Part shown: positions 18,960-28,011 of the stretch, piece by piece | How the letters are laid out: each line of letters opens with the position of its first letter | Numbering within the stretch: the first letter of the stretch is position 1 | Notes under the pieces: model-generated | The model's database searches: none | Seen by the model: only the letters and a program-made list of their open reading frames with translations | Told to the model about the DNA's origin: nothing | NCBI GenBank assembly: GCA_949499105.1 | Contig: CATEFX010000031.1 | Coordinates: 1-64,000, forward strand | From: Formosa sp. Hel1_33_131 | GTDB taxonomy: Bacteria; Bacteroidota; Bacteroidia; Flavobacteriales; Flavobacteriaceae | DNA length: 64,000 nucleotides | Direction of reading: 5' to 3' | Program-made: the position numbers and the translations under genes

Positions 18960-19400
18960 ATGGATTTACAAAAATTATTGAAGATTGTAGCTATTGTCAT
19001 CGGTGTGATTTCAGTCTTTTTCCTCGGAAGTATAATTTCTACTGGAGATGAAGCTGTAAAAGCAGGCGAAAGTAGCTCTACAATTAACACCTTTATGTAT
19101 GTGTCTTATGCTATTCTAGCTATTGCCGTATTGATTGTATTAGTTTTTACAATAACTAATTTAGTTTCAAATACTGCAGGATTCAAAAACACACTTATGG
19201 GCGTAGGCGCTTTTGTTGTACTGTCATTACTTTGTTACTTTGGCTTTGCAAATGGCGTTGACACACCTCTTAAAGATGGTGATATACTATCTGCCAATGG
19301 CTCTAGACTAGTAGGAGCTGGGTTGTACTTATTCTATTTCTTAGCAGTTATTGCTGGTGGAATTATGTTAGGCTTTGGAATTAAAAAAATGGTAAAATAA
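18960..19400 (+). CDS. Conserved four-helix membrane protein within the ExbB/ExbD operon
   Basis: A 146-residue protein with about four hydrophobic helices (near 5-25, 43-68, 75-95 and 115-143) and a short loop rich in Asp/Gly between the third and fourth. No domain of known function is recognised. It lies 28 bases after exbB and one base before the first exbD, so it is almost certainly co-expressed with the energising complex and may be an accessory subunit. That role is inference from position only. Confidence 0.75.
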   Translation: MDLQKLLKIVAIVIGVISVFFLGSIISTGDEAVKAGESSSTINTFMYVSYAILAIAVLIVLVFTITNLVSNTAGFKNTLMGVGAFVVLSLLCYFGFANGVDTPLKDGDILSANGSRLVGAGLYLFYFLAVIAGGIMLGFGIKKMVK

Positions 19401-19401
19401 T

Positions 19402-20010
19402 ATGGCTAAGAGATCCGCACCAGAAGTGAATGCCGGTTCAATGGCCGATATCGCTTTCTTACTATTGATTTTTTTCTTGGTCACAACGACCATTGAAAAG
19501 GATTCTGGTATTAATCGAAAACTTCCTCCTATGGAAGAAGAAGATCAACCAGATGTTATCATCAAGCAGAAAAATATTTTCACAGTACTTCTCAATGGTA
19601 AAGATCAATTACTTGTCGAAGATGAACTCATGGAAATTAAAGATTTGAGAGTTGCCGCTGTTGAGTTTTTGGATAACAATGGCGATAAGTCTTGTACCTA
19701 TTGTCAAGGGCCTAAAGATCCAACATCATCCGATAATCCAGATAAAGCAATTATATCATTAAAAAACGAACGTGAAACATCGTATGCAGCTTATATTTCT
19801 GTTCAAAATGAATTAGTAGCAGCTTATAATGTACTTCGTAACAGAAGAGCTCTTGAACTCGGTCCTCAACAAGGATTCAGAGAAATGAACTTTGTAGAAA
19901 TGCAACAAAACTATAAGGATGCTCGTTTTGTAGGAAATAAAGTCAAGTTAAAAGCTTTGATCGATCAGATTAAATTAGAGTTTCCACAGAAACTTTCTGA
20001 AGTTCAGTAG
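19402..20010 (+). CDS. exbD: ExbD/TolR family biopolymer transport protein, first copy
   Basis: A channel partner of ExbB that couples proton flow to TonB. The 202-residue protein has a short cytoplasmic end, then a single membrane helix with the ExbD signature NAGSMADIAFLLLIFFLVTT, in which the Asp at about 17 is the conserved proton-carrying residue. A periplasmic domain follows that is longer than in enterobacterial ExbD (about 140 residues). It contains an inserted Cys-bearing stretch near 93-97. It starts one base after the preceding membrane gene. Confidence 0.9.
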   Translation: MAKRSAPEVNAGSMADIAFLLLIFFLVTTTIEKDSGINRKLPPMEEEDQPDVIIKQKNIFTVLLNGKDQLLVEDELMEIKDLRVAAVEFLDNNGDKSCTYCQGPKDPTSSDNPDKAIISLKNERETSYAAYISVQNELVAAYNVLRNRRALELGPQQGFREMNFVEMQQNYKDARFVGNKVKLKALIDQIKLEFPQKLSEVQ

Positions 20011-20030
20011 ATTAACCTAAAAGAAACAAA

Positions 20031-20510
20031 ATGTCAAAATTTAAAAAGAAATCAGACGGAGGTATACCAGCCATTTCAACGGCTTCGCTTCCAGATATCG
20101 TATTTATGTTGCTATTCTTTTTTATGGTGGCTACTGTAATGCGTGAAAATTCGCTTAAAATTCAAAATGCACTCCCTGTTGCAAATCAAGTTGAAAAACT
20201 TGATAAGAAAAACCCTGTTAGTTATATCTATATGGGAAAACCAAGCTCAGGCTATGAGAAATTTGGAACGGAAGCAAGAGTTCAATTGAACGATCAGTTT
20301 GCAGACCTTAAAGAAGTAGGTGCGTTTATCAGCTCCGAAAGAGCGGCCCTTAGAGAAGAGTTAATTCCCTTTCTTACCGTTGCACTTAAAGTTGATAAAG
20401 ATGCTAATATGGGAATCGTAGGGGATGTAAAGCAAGAGCTTAGAAAAGTGAATGCACTTAAAATTAACTATACAACAGGAGTCGGTGATGCGATGACCAA
20501 CATCAAATAA
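20031..20510 (+). CDS. exbD: ExbD/TolR family biopolymer transport protein, second copy
   Basis: A second ExbD-like subunit of 159 residues with a membrane helix near 17-38 containing the motif ASLPDIVFMLLFFFMVAT, where Asp is the conserved helix residue. The periplasmic part is short and ends VNALKINYTTGVGD. It follows the first copy after 20 bases and is closed by a strong terminator. Two different ExbD subunits beside one ExbB is a common Bacteroidota arrangement; the stoichiometry cannot be read from sequence. Confidence 0.9.
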   Translation: MSKFKKKSDGGIPAISTASLPDIVFMLLFFFMVATVMRENSLKIQNALPVANQVEKLDKKNPVSYIYMGKPSSGYEKFGTEARVQLNDQFADLKEVGAFISSERAALREELIPFLTVALKVDKDANMGIVGDVKQELRKVNALKINYTTGVGDAMTNIK

Positions 20511-20529
20511 CCACACTTTAAAATAATTA

Positions 20530-20561
20530 AAAAGGCATTCTATTTTAGAATGCCTTTTTTT
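20530..20561 (+). terminator. Rho-independent terminator after exbD
   Basis: Stem AAAGGCATTCTA / TAGAATGCCTTT with a short T-rich loop is followed by a T run. It closes the ExbB/ExbD operon. Confidence 0.88.
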
Positions 20562-20598
20562 ATTTAATTTAGCGAAGGAATACAGATATAAACTATCC

Positions 20599-21282
20599 AT
20601 GAAACATTGCTTTTTTTTATTTTCTTTCTTAATGTGTCTTCAAACTGTTTTTGGTCAATCTATCAAATCAGTATCCTTAGATTCTCTTTACAGAGAAGAT
20701 CAATTGTATGTATCTGTGACCTATAATGCCTTGATTGATTTGCCAGAAGGGATGACTCAAAATAGTTTTTCTCCAGGGTTTCATTTGGGCATAATTAGAG
20801 ATTTACCAGTAAATAAAACTCGAAATTTCTCATTAGGAATCGGGCTCGGATATTCTTATAATAGATTTAATCAAAACTTAAAAATTGACGAAACCTCTCC
20901 CCCTATATACACCATTGTTGAAGGAGGTAATTTTAACAAGAATAACTTTTCTCAACATCTTGTCGAGTTTCCATTAGAGTTTCGTTGGCGGACTTCTAAT
21001 TCAGAAATATATAAGTTTTGGAGAATTTACACAGGATTCAAAGCAGCTTACGTGTTCGCCTCTAAATCTGTTTTTGAAGATGCTTCAGAACGCCTATATT
21101 CTAAAAATTTAAAGGGACTAAACCCCTGGCAATATGGACTGACACTCAGTGTAGGGTATAACACTTGGAACGGCTATATTTATTATGGTCTAAACCCTAT
21201 TTTTGACACGGCTTCGACAACAAACCTTCAATCAATTGAAATCAATGCTTTGAAAATTGGTCTTATATTCTATATTTTATAA
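20599..21282 (+). CDS. Outer-membrane beta-barrel (PorT-like) protein
   Basis: A 227-residue predicted outer-membrane protein. A signal peptide (MKHCFFLFSFLMCLQTVFGQ) is followed by alternating amphipathic strands such as FSLGIGLGYSYNRF and the closing strand LKIGLIFYIL, typical of the small PorT/OMP_b-brl family. PorT itself is a type IX secretion component, but membership of that exact orthologue group cannot be shown here. It lies after the exbD terminator and converges with the next gene, overlapping it by six bases. Confidence 0.7.
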   Translation: MKHCFFLFSFLMCLQTVFGQSIKSVSLDSLYREDQLYVSVTYNALIDLPEGMTQNSFSPGFHLGIIRDLPVNKTRNFSLGIGLGYSYNRFNQNLKIDETSPPIYTIVEGGNFNKNNFSQHLVEFPLEFRWRTSNSEIYKFWRIYTGFKAAYVFASKSVFEDASERLYSKNLKGLNPWQYGLTLSVGYNTWNGYIYYGLNPIFDTASTTNLQSIEINALKIGLIFYIL

Positions 21283-21885
21283 CCAATTTTTTAAGAGTAG
21301 AAGTTGGGGGCTAACCCCAATAATGAGCCCTACGACAAGTTCCCTTGCAGTGTGTGCATTCAGATGCAACCGCGAACTAACCATAGCGCCCATCATAATA
21401 ACAAAGACTACAAATGCACTACTAACTGAATAACTATAATGTAGGTTTATGAGCACTATAAAGATGAATGCGCTACTGGTACTCATCATATTAATACTAG
21501 TTTTAAATTTTAGTAAAGCCAATACAAGCCCCATCAAAATCGTTATTACAATTCCCAATAAAAAATAATGTAATTCGACACATATAGACTCTGGTAAAAC
21601 ATAAACACTCAGGTACCCAATGATCATACTATTTAAAAGTAATGGCCAAATCCGTTCTTTTGAAGTTTTTAAGTGTATGGTTTGTACTTTATTTAATTTA
21701 TTCAAAATAAAATACAATACGAGCGGTAATAAAACGCTTAAACTAATAATAGAAATCAACCAATAACTGATTTTTAGTGGAGAATAATCTTTGGGAGTGA
21801 CCGAAAAATAATATACAGCCCCCATCCACGGCATCAATAAAGGATGAAACAAATAAGAGATACTTTTTAGAAAGGACGTTAACAT
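21277..21885 (-). CDS. Conserved integral membrane protein, possibly PAP2-related
   Basis: A 202-residue protein with about six membrane helices and no signal peptide. Near the C-terminus the segment SRLHLNAHTARELVVGLIIG resembles the last PAP2 phosphatase motif (SR....H...E/D..G). The other PAP2 motif (KxxxxxxRP) is not clear, so catalytic activity is doubtful. It is transcribed away from ileS and converges with the barrel-protein gene. Function unknown. Confidence 0.6.
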   Translation of the reverse strand: MLTSFLKSISYLFHPLLMPWMGAVYYFSVTPKDYSPLKISYWLISIISLSVLLPLVLYFILNKLNKVQTIHLKTSKERIWPLLLNSMIIGYLSVYVLPESICVELHYFLLGIVITILMGLVLALLKFKTSINMMSTSSAFIFIVLINLHYSYSVSSAFVVFVIMMGAMVSSRLHLNAHTARELVVGLIIGVSPQLLLLKNWL

Positions 21886-22026
21886 AGGTAGATTTAGTTC
21901 TCGTAATATTACTAAAAAAATAGTATATATTAGAAATGTAAAGTTAAAATTGATCGCTCAATTTCAAGAATACCATCAAAACGCAAAATGACCGCCTTTA
22001 TTCGTCGCCTTTTTGTTAAAATTTCT

Positions 22027-22034
22027 TAATTTTG
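22027..22034 (+). promoter_or_regulatory. -7 promoter element for ileS
   Basis: TAATTTTG fits TAnnTTTG and lies 21 bases before the ileS ATG. TTTTTG occurs a little upstream but is closer than the usual -33 spacing. Confidence 0.5.
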
Positions 22035-22055
22035 CGACCTTAATAACAATGAACA

Positions 22056-25000
22056 ATGAGCGCGACATTTCCTGATTATAAAGGACTTAACTTACCAAAC
22101 ATTGCAGATGAAATGCTGAAGTTTTGGGAAGACCATGATATATTTAACAAAAGCATCACCACTCGAGACGGAAAAACACCTTATGTTTTTTTTGAAGGAC
22201 CTCCTTCCGCAAATGGTTTACCAGGTGTACACCATGTCTTAGCGCGTGCGATTAAAGATATATTTCCACGCTATAAAACAATGAAGGGATTCCAAGTAAA
22301 GCGTAAGGCAGGGTGGGATACCCATGGTTTACCGATCGAATTGGGCGTTGAAAAAGAACTCGGAATTACCAAAGAAGATATTGGTAAAACTATTTCTGTG
22401 GAAGATTATAACGCAGCCTGTAGAAAAGCGGTCATGCGTTACACTGATATTTGGAACGACCTGACTCAAAAAATGGGGTATTGGGTCAATATGGAGGATC
22501 CGTATGTGACTTATGATCCAAAATACATGGAAAGTGTCTGGTGGTTATTAAAACAAATTTATAATAAAAACCTTCTTTATAAAGGGTATACGATTCAACC
22601 CTACTCACCTAAAGCAGGAACCGGATTAAGCTCCCACGAGCTGAATCAACCGGGAACTTATCAAGACGTTACAGACACTACAATTGTTGCTCAATTTAAA
22701 GCAACTACGGAGTCACTTCCTGAATTTTTACAAAACGAAGGTCCCATCTTATTTTTAGCTTGGACCACAACGCCTTGGACTTTGCCAAGTAATACGGCCT
22801 TAACAGTTGGTCCAAAAATTGAATATGTACTTGTCAAGACGTTCAATCAATACACTTTTGAAGCGGCCAATGTGGTCGTCGCAAAGGCATTGGTTGGAAA
22901 GCAATTTAGCGGAAAATTTAAAGAAGTTGATGCGATAGCTGGTTTAGAAGGCTATCAGTCATCAGATAAAGCCATTCCATTCTATGTTGTAAAATCCTTT
23001 ATCGGGAAAGATTTGGTCGGAATTACATATGAGCAATTGCTCGATTATGCTTTACCACATGACCATCCAGAAAATGCGTTTCGAATTATCTCAGGCGATT
23101 TTGTAACCATTGAAGACGGAACAGGGATTGTACATACTGCTCCAACATTTGGTGCTGATGATGCGATTGTTGCCAAACAAGCCAGTCCCGAAATTCCGCC
23201 ATTATTGGTAAAAGACAAGGACGATACTTTAGTGCCATTGGTAGATTTACAAGGACGTTTTAGACCCGAAGTCGCAGAATTCGCAGGACGTTATGTTAAA
23301 AACGAATATTATCCAGAAGGGGAATCCCCAGAAAGATCGGTAGATGTCGAATTAGCGATCAAGTTAAAAATAGAAAACAAAGCCTTTAAGGTAGAAAAAT
23401 ATAAGCACAGCTATCCAAACTGCTGGCGAACAGATAAACCAATTTTATATTATCCATTAGATTCTTGGTTTGTAAAAGTAACTGATGTCAAAGATCGCAT
23501 GTTTGCATTAAATCAAACAATTAATTGGAAACCAAAAAGTACTGGAGAAGGCCGTTTTGGAAACTGGTTAGCAAATGCGAACGACTGGAATTTATCACGC
23601 TCTCGTTATTGGGGAGTTCCACTTCCTATTTGGAGAACAGAAGATGGGAAGGAAGAAATCTGTATTGGCTCTGTGGAAGAGTTAAAATCAGAAATGCAAA
23701 AAGCAGTACAAGCAGGGGTCTTAGAAAACGCCATTTTTGAAGATTTTGTAGTCGGAGATTATTCGCTTGAAAATTATGCTAAAATCGATTTACATAAAAA
23801 TATTGTAGATGCCATTATTTTGGTATCTCCATCGGGACAGCCAATGCATCGCGAAAGTGATCTCATTGATGTGTGGTTTGATTCTGGAAGCATGCCTTAC
23901 GCACAATGGCACTATCCATTCGAAAACAAAGACTTAATTGATCAAAACAAAGCATTTCCAGCTGATTTTATTGCGGAAGGTGTGGATCAAACTCGAGGTT
24001 GGTTTTATACCCTTCATGCGATTGGAACCATGGTTTTTGACTCTGTGGCGTATAAAAATGTTGTTTCAAATGGCTTAGTATTAGATAAAAATGGACAAAA
24101 AATGTCCAAACGATTGGGCAATGCAACCGACCCTTTTGAAACACTGTCAACTTATGGCGCAGATGCCACCCGTTGGTACATGATTAGTAATGCGAATCCA
24201 TGGGATAATTTGAAATTTGACACAGAGGGAATCGAAGAAGTCAAACGAAAGTTTTTTGGCACTCTGTACAACACTTATTCATTCTTCACACTCTATGCTA
24301 ATATCGATAAATTCAGCTATGCCGAGGCTGATATTCCCACTAAGGAACGTCCAGAAATTGACCGTTGGATTTTATCTGAATTAAACTCACTAACAGAAAA
24401 AGTAGATGCGTATTATGCAGACTATGAGCCCACCAAAGCGGCCCGAGTGATCTCCGAATTTACGCAAGAATACCTTAGTAACTGGTATGTTCGTTTGAGT
24501 CGAAGGCGTTTTTGGAAAGGCGAATATCAAACGGATAAGATATCTGCGTATCAAACCTTATATACATGTATGTTAACCATTGCTAAGCTGGGGGCGCCTA
24601 TTGCACCTTTCTTTATGGACCGCTTGTACTTAGATTTGAATTCGGTGACCAATAAAGAGTCATTTGAAAGTGTTCATTTAGCCGATTTCCCATCTGTTAA
24701 CACCTCTTTAATCAACAAAGATTTAGAGCGTAAAATGGAACAAGCACAAACGATTTCATCACTTGTATTGTCGTTAAGAGCAAAAGAAAAAATTAAAGTA
24801 CGTCAGCCGTTACAGAAAATCATGATTCCTGTGAGTTCGGCGGCTCAAAAAGAAGAAATTTTAGCCATTGCAGACTTAGTGAAACACGAAGTAAATGTGA
24901 AAGAAATTGAACTATTAGAGGATGCTTCGGATATTTTAGTGAAACAAATAAAACCAAATTTTAAAGCGCTTGGGCCCCGTTTTGGGAAGGATATGAAGTT

Positions 25001-25463
25001 AATTGCAAATGCAATTAACAATTTGCAGCCAAGCGACATTAAACAAATTGAAGAAAATGGAGTTTTAGCTATTGAAATTAATGGAAAAAGCATTAATTTG
25101 GAGCGCAGAGATGTAGAGATTACCTCTCAAGATATCGAAGGTTGGTTAGTGGCCAATCAGGGTGCTGTGACGGTCGCATTGGATGTTACAATTTCGGAGG
25201 CTTTAAAAGATGAAGGAATTGCAAGAGAATTGGTCAATAGAATTCAAAATTTAAGAAAAGATTCTGGATTTGAAGTTACCGATCGCATCGAGGTTTTTTT
25301 ACAAAAAGATGCTCACATTGAGAACGCTATAAAACAAAATTTAGACTATATAAAACTAGAAACATTAACGGAAGAACTACACCTGGTTACACAATTAGAT
25401 AATGGAATAGAGGTAACTTTTGACACGATCGACACCAGGTTATTTATTCAAAAACCCTCATAA
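22056..25463 (+). CDS. ileS: Isoleucyl-tRNA synthetase, probable eukaryote-like type 2
   Basis: Charges tRNA-Ile with isoleucine. The 1135-residue class I synthetase has the HIGH-equivalent motif in PSANGLPGVHHVLARAIKD (near 50-68), a connective editing domain with WTTTPWTLPSN near 235-245, and the KMSKR loop at about 682-686. An anticodon-binding domain contains WYVRLSRRRFW. The long C-terminal extension contains RIQNLRKDSGFEVTDRI. Length near 1100 and this C-terminal region fit the eukaryote-like (IleRS2) type, which tends to be insensitive to mupirocin; that property is inference. It is followed after two bases by a dksA-like gene. Confidence 0.95.
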   Translation: MSATFPDYKGLNLPNIADEMLKFWEDHDIFNKSITTRDGKTPYVFFEGPPSANGLPGVHHVLARAIKDIFPRYKTMKGFQVKRKAGWDTHGLPIELGVEKELGITKEDIGKTISVEDYNAACRKAVMRYTDIWNDLTQKMGYWVNMEDPYVTYDPKYMESVWWLLKQIYNKNLLYKGYTIQPYSPKAGTGLSSHELNQPGTYQDVTDTTIVAQFKATTESLPEFLQNEGPILFLAWTTTPWTLPSNTALTVGPKIEYVLVKTFNQYTFEAANVVVAKALVGKQFSGKFKEVDAIAGLEGYQSSDKAIPFYVVKSFIGKDLVGITYEQLLDYALPHDHPENAFRIISGDFVTIEDGTGIVHTAPTFGADDAIVAKQASPEIPPLLVKDKDDTLVPLVDLQGRFRPEVAEFAGRYVKNEYYPEGESPERSVDVELAIKLKIENKAFKVEKYKHSYPNCWRTDKPILYYPLDSWFVKVTDVKDRMFALNQTINWKPKSTGEGRFGNWLANANDWNLSRSRYWGVPLPIWRTEDGKEEICIGSVEELKSEMQKAVQAGVLENAIFEDFVVGDYSLENYAKIDLHKNIVDAIILVSPSGQPMHRESDLIDVWFDSGSMPYAQWHYPFENKDLIDQNKAFPADFIAEGVDQTRGWFYTLHAIGTMVFDSVAYKNVVSNGLVLDKNGQKMSKRLGNATDPFETLSTYGADATRWYMISNANPWDNLKFDTEGIEEVKRKFFGTLYNTYSFFTLYANIDKFSYAEADIPTKERPEIDRWILSELNSLTEKVDAYYADYEPTKAARVISEFTQEYLSNWYVRLSRRRFWKGEYQTDKISAYQTLYTCMLTIAKLGAPIAPFFMDRLYLDLNSVTNKESFESVHLADFPSVNTSLINKDLERKMEQAQTISSLVLSLRAKEKIKVRQPLQKIMIPVSSAAQKEEILAIADLVKHEVNVKEIELLEDASDILVKQIKPNFKALGPRFGKDMKLIANAINNLQPSDIKQIEENGVLAIEINGKSINLERRDVEITSQDIEGWLVANQGAVTVALDVTISEALKDEGIARELVNRIQNLRKDSGFEVTDRIEVFLQKDAHIENAIKQNLDYIKLETLTEELHLVTQLDNGIEVTFDTIDTRLFIQKPS

Positions 25464-25465
25464 TT

Positions 25466-25849
25466 ATGTTAATTGAAAACACGAGTAGATATTCGGATGA
25501 AAATTTAGAAGAATTCAGAGTTCTCATTCATCTAAAAATAGAGAAAGCGCAACATGACTTAGAGTTAATTAAAAGTGCCTATATGAATGATTTAAACAAC
25601 GGCACTGAAGATACCTCACCAACATTTAAAGCTTTCGATGAAGGCAGTCAAGTGATGAGTAAAGAGTCTAATTCGCAGTTAGCAATCCGACAAGAAAAAT
25701 TTATTAGGGATCTTAAAAACGCCTTGATTCGAATTGAGAATAAGACCTATGGAATTTGTAGAGTCACCGGAAAGCTCATCAACAAAAAACGTTTGGAGTT
25801 AGTGCCACACGCCACTCTAAGTATTGAGGCTAAGAATATGCAAAAATAA
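25466..25849 (+). CDS. DksA/TraR-family regulator lacking the zinc-finger cysteines
   Basis: A 127-residue protein of the DksA/TraR family, which binds the RNA polymerase secondary channel. It has a helical coiled-coil part (about 10-95) and the finger region GICRVTGKLI near 96-105, with PHATLSIEAK near the end. The canonical finger is C-x2-C-x17-C-x2-C. Here it reads C-x2-T-x17-S-x2-A, so three of four zinc ligands are gone. That spacing and pattern resemble the zinc-independent DksA2 of Pseudomonas. The coiled-coil tip also lacks the standard DxxDxA. It lies between ileS and lspA in one operon. Confidence 0.85.
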   Translation: MLIENTSRYSDENLEEFRVLIHLKIEKAQHDLELIKSAYMNDLNNGTEDTSPTFKAFDEGSQVMSKESNSQLAIRQEKFIRDLKNALIRIENKTYGICRVTGKLINKKRLELVPHATLSIEAKNMQK

Positions 25850-25850
25850 G

Positions 25851-26477
25851 ATGTCTAAAAAACTGGCGTTTTTATTAATAGTACTTATTCTTTTTATAGA
25901 TCAAACCTCAAAAATATACATAAAAACTCATTTTGAGCTCGGTCAAGAATATAAGGTTTTTGATTGGTTTAGACTTTTTTTTATCGAAAACGAAGGGATG
26001 GCTTGGGGTGCTAAAATCAGTGATATCTCTTCTTATATATCCGATTCAACGGCCAAGTTAATTTTAACCATTTTTAGGATTTTTGCCGTATGCGGTATCG
26101 GGTATTGGTTGCATCAAAGTTTTAAAAAGTCGGCTTCTAAAATTCTTATAGGAGCTTTAGTGTTGGTGTTTTCTGGGGCGCTTGGAAATATTTTCGACTC
26201 TGTTTTTTATGGGATCTTATTTGATGGTAGTGTGGGGCAAACAGCGACTTTATTTCCTTCACAAGGCTATAGTAATGTATTTCATGGAAATGTTGTAGAT
26301 ATGCTTTACTTTCCCTTATTTAAAGGGTATTTCCCAGAATGGTTACCTTATATCGGTGGGCGCTATTTTTCTTTTTTTGATCCCGTTTTTAATATTGCTG
26401 ATATGGCAATCAGTACAGGAGTTGGATTGCTTTTAGTATTTAATAAAAAAGTATTCCCAAAACCTTCAGTCAATTAA
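25851..26477 (+). CDS. lspA: Lipoprotein signal peptidase (signal peptidase II)
   Basis: An inner-membrane aspartyl peptidase that removes the signal peptide from diacylglyceryl-modified prolipoproteins, serving the many lipoproteins of this organism. The 208-residue protein has four membrane helices, the ENEGMAWG motif near 44, GALGNIFD near 105, and the two catalytic aspartates expected in GNVVDMLYF and FNIADMAIS. Two inserted loops make it longer than the enterobacterial protein, as usual in Bacteroidota. The ATG at 25851, one base after the preceding stop, is preferred over an upstream frame extension. It overlaps the convergent fthC end by four bases. Confidence 0.95.
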   Translation: MSKKLAFLLIVLILFIDQTSKIYIKTHFELGQEYKVFDWFRLFFIENEGMAWGAKISDISSYISDSTAKLILTIFRIFAVCGIGYWLHQSFKKSASKILIGALVLVFSGALGNIFDSVFYGILFDGSVGQTATLFPSQGYSNVFHGNVVDMLYFPLFKGYFPEWLPYIGGRYFSFFDPVFNIADMAISTGVGLLLVFNKKVFPKPSVN

Positions 26478-27037
26478 AACGTATACGTTTTATGTGGTGT
26501 AATACAATAATCTAAAGGGATATCGAAAGGCTCAATGTCTTTTATTTCAGCGTCTGCTTCAAAAAATGAAAGCCCAATTTTTAAAGTATCTTTTGAACAG
26601 TTTTTTAAAAACCCATCGTAAAATCCTTTTCCATACCCAACCCGATTTCCTAATTCATCAAAAGCCATGAGCGGAATAAACACCACTTCAATTTGTTGGT
26701 CACTTATCGGAATGCCATTTTTGGGTTCTGGGATGTTCCATCTGTTCAATTCGATACTCGTATTGTCTTGCAGTAATATATGTGACATCGTTTTTGTTTC
26801 AAAGTCAGTTTTTGAGAGCACAATGTGTTTGTCTTTTCCAGCAAGAACAGATAAAATAGGTTCTGTTTCTACTTCGTTTAAAGATTTAATAGTCAAAAAT
26901 ACATGAAAAAATGAACGATCCCATATTGGAAGTTTTAGCACATGATTCGCAATTAGAAGACTAGAGTCTTCTAATTTCTTTGGGCTTAAATTTGCTCGAA
27001 GCGCTTTGTATTTGGCTCTTAATTCTGTTTTCTTCAC
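26474..27037 (-). CDS. fthC: 5-formyltetrahydrofolate cyclo-ligase
   Basis: Converts 5-formyltetrahydrofolate to 5,10-methenyltetrahydrofolate using ATP. The 187-residue protein shows the basic N-terminus (KKTELRAKYKALRANLS) and the signature GNRVGYGKGFYDGFL near 130-145 that binds phosphate and folate. Length is normal. It follows rimK on the same strand after 13 bases, so both probably share the rimK transcript. It converges with lspA. Confidence 0.92.
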   Translation of the reverse strand: MKKTELRAKYKALRANLSPKKLEDSSLLIANHVLKLPIWDRSFFHVFLTIKSLNEVETEPILSVLAGKDKHIVLSKTDFETKTMSHILLQDNTSIELNRWNIPEPKNGIPISDQQIEVVFIPLMAFDELGNRVGYGKGFYDGFLKNCSKDTLKIGLSFFEADAEIKDIEPFDIPLDYCITPHKTYTF

Positions 27038-27050
27038 GCGCTAATATTCT

Positions 27051-27926
27051 TTATGCTTTACCCTGTTCAATATAGGTTATAATTGCTTTTGCAATATTTT
27101 TGTTTGAAACCTCCTCAATTCCTTCAAGTCCAGGGGTAGAGTTAATTTCCATCACTAAAGGGCCTCGATTTGACTGTAAGATATCGACGCCACAAATGGG
27201 GAGTTTTAGTTTTTTAGCCGCTTTAATAGCAAGTTCAATTTCCTCACCACTCAATTTATGGTACGTATAGCTTCCACCTCTGTGAAGGTTCGATCTGAAT
27301 TCGCCTTTTTTTCCTTGTCGTTTCATTGCACCAACGACTTGACCATCCACGATAAAAGCTCTTAAGTCAGCTCCTTTGGCTTCGGCAATATACTCTTGCA
27401 CTAAAGCTCTCGCTTCGAGCCCATTAAATGCTTCTAGTACCGATTCAGCGGCATTTTTTGACTCTGCTAAAACAACGCCAATTCCTTGAGTTCCCTCAAG
27501 TAGCTTGATGACTACAGGGGTACCACCAACCCGAGCAATTACGTTTTCTATATCGCGCGAGTAATTCGTAAAAACAGTTTTTGGCATGTCGACACCCGCT
27601 TTGGAAAGGTGTTGAAAACTTCGTAGTTTATCTCTCGATTGGAGAATGGCATTTGAGGATACAGTCGAAAACACATTCATCATTTCAAACTGTCTGACCA
27701 CGGCACACCCATAATAGGTAATAGAGGCTCCAATACGTGGAATGATCGCATCCACATAATCGAGATATTTATCTTTATAAAAAACAGTCGGTTTTTCTTT
27801 TTCAATAATCAAATCACAATCCAAAGGATCAATGATTTCGACCTGATGATCTCTCTGTTCAGCTTCCTCGATAAGTCTTCGGGTTGAATAAAGATTTATA
27901 TTGCGTGAAAGTATTACAATATTCAT
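27051..27926 (-). CDS. rimK: RimK-family ATP-grasp ligase
   Basis: A member of the family that adds glutamates to the C-terminus of ribosomal protein S6. The 291-residue protein has a small N-terminal domain (MNIVILSRN, with PRIGASITYYG near 84) and a full ATP-grasp domain. The latter includes the lysine segment VVIKLLEGTQGIGVVLAES near 143, a DLRAFIVDGQVVGAMKR strand and the metal-binding MEINSTPGLEGIE end. Full length and intact motifs support activity. The substrate in this organism could also be another protein or cofactor, since the family is diverse. It is divergent from uvrC and likely co-transcribed with fthC. Confidence 0.9.
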   Translation of the reverse strand: MNIVILSRNINLYSTRRLIEEAEQRDHQVEIIDPLDCDLIIEKEKPTVFYKDKYLDYVDAIIPRIGASITYYGCAVVRQFEMMNVFSTVSSNAILQSRDKLRSFQHLSKAGVDMPKTVFTNYSRDIENVIARVGGTPVVIKLLEGTQGIGVVLAESKNAAESVLEAFNGLEARALVQEYIAEAKGADLRAFIVDGQVVGAMKRQGKKGEFRSNLHRGGSYTYHKLSGEEIELAIKAAKKLKLPICGVDILQSNRGPLVMEINSTPGLEGIEEVSNKNIAKAIITYIEQGKA

Positions 27927-27998
27927 AACTGAATTGGATTTTACCCTTGCAAGATACTAAAAATGCAAATTCCATTTTTACAATCGTTGGAATTAATA

Positions 27999-28006
27999 TA
28001 CCTTTG
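27999..28006 (+). promoter_or_regulatory. -7 promoter element for uvrC
   Basis: TACCTTTG fits TAnnTTTG and is separated from the uvrC ATG by five bases (AATTA), implying a transcript with almost no leader. Confidence 0.45.
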
Positions 28007-28011
28007 AATTA

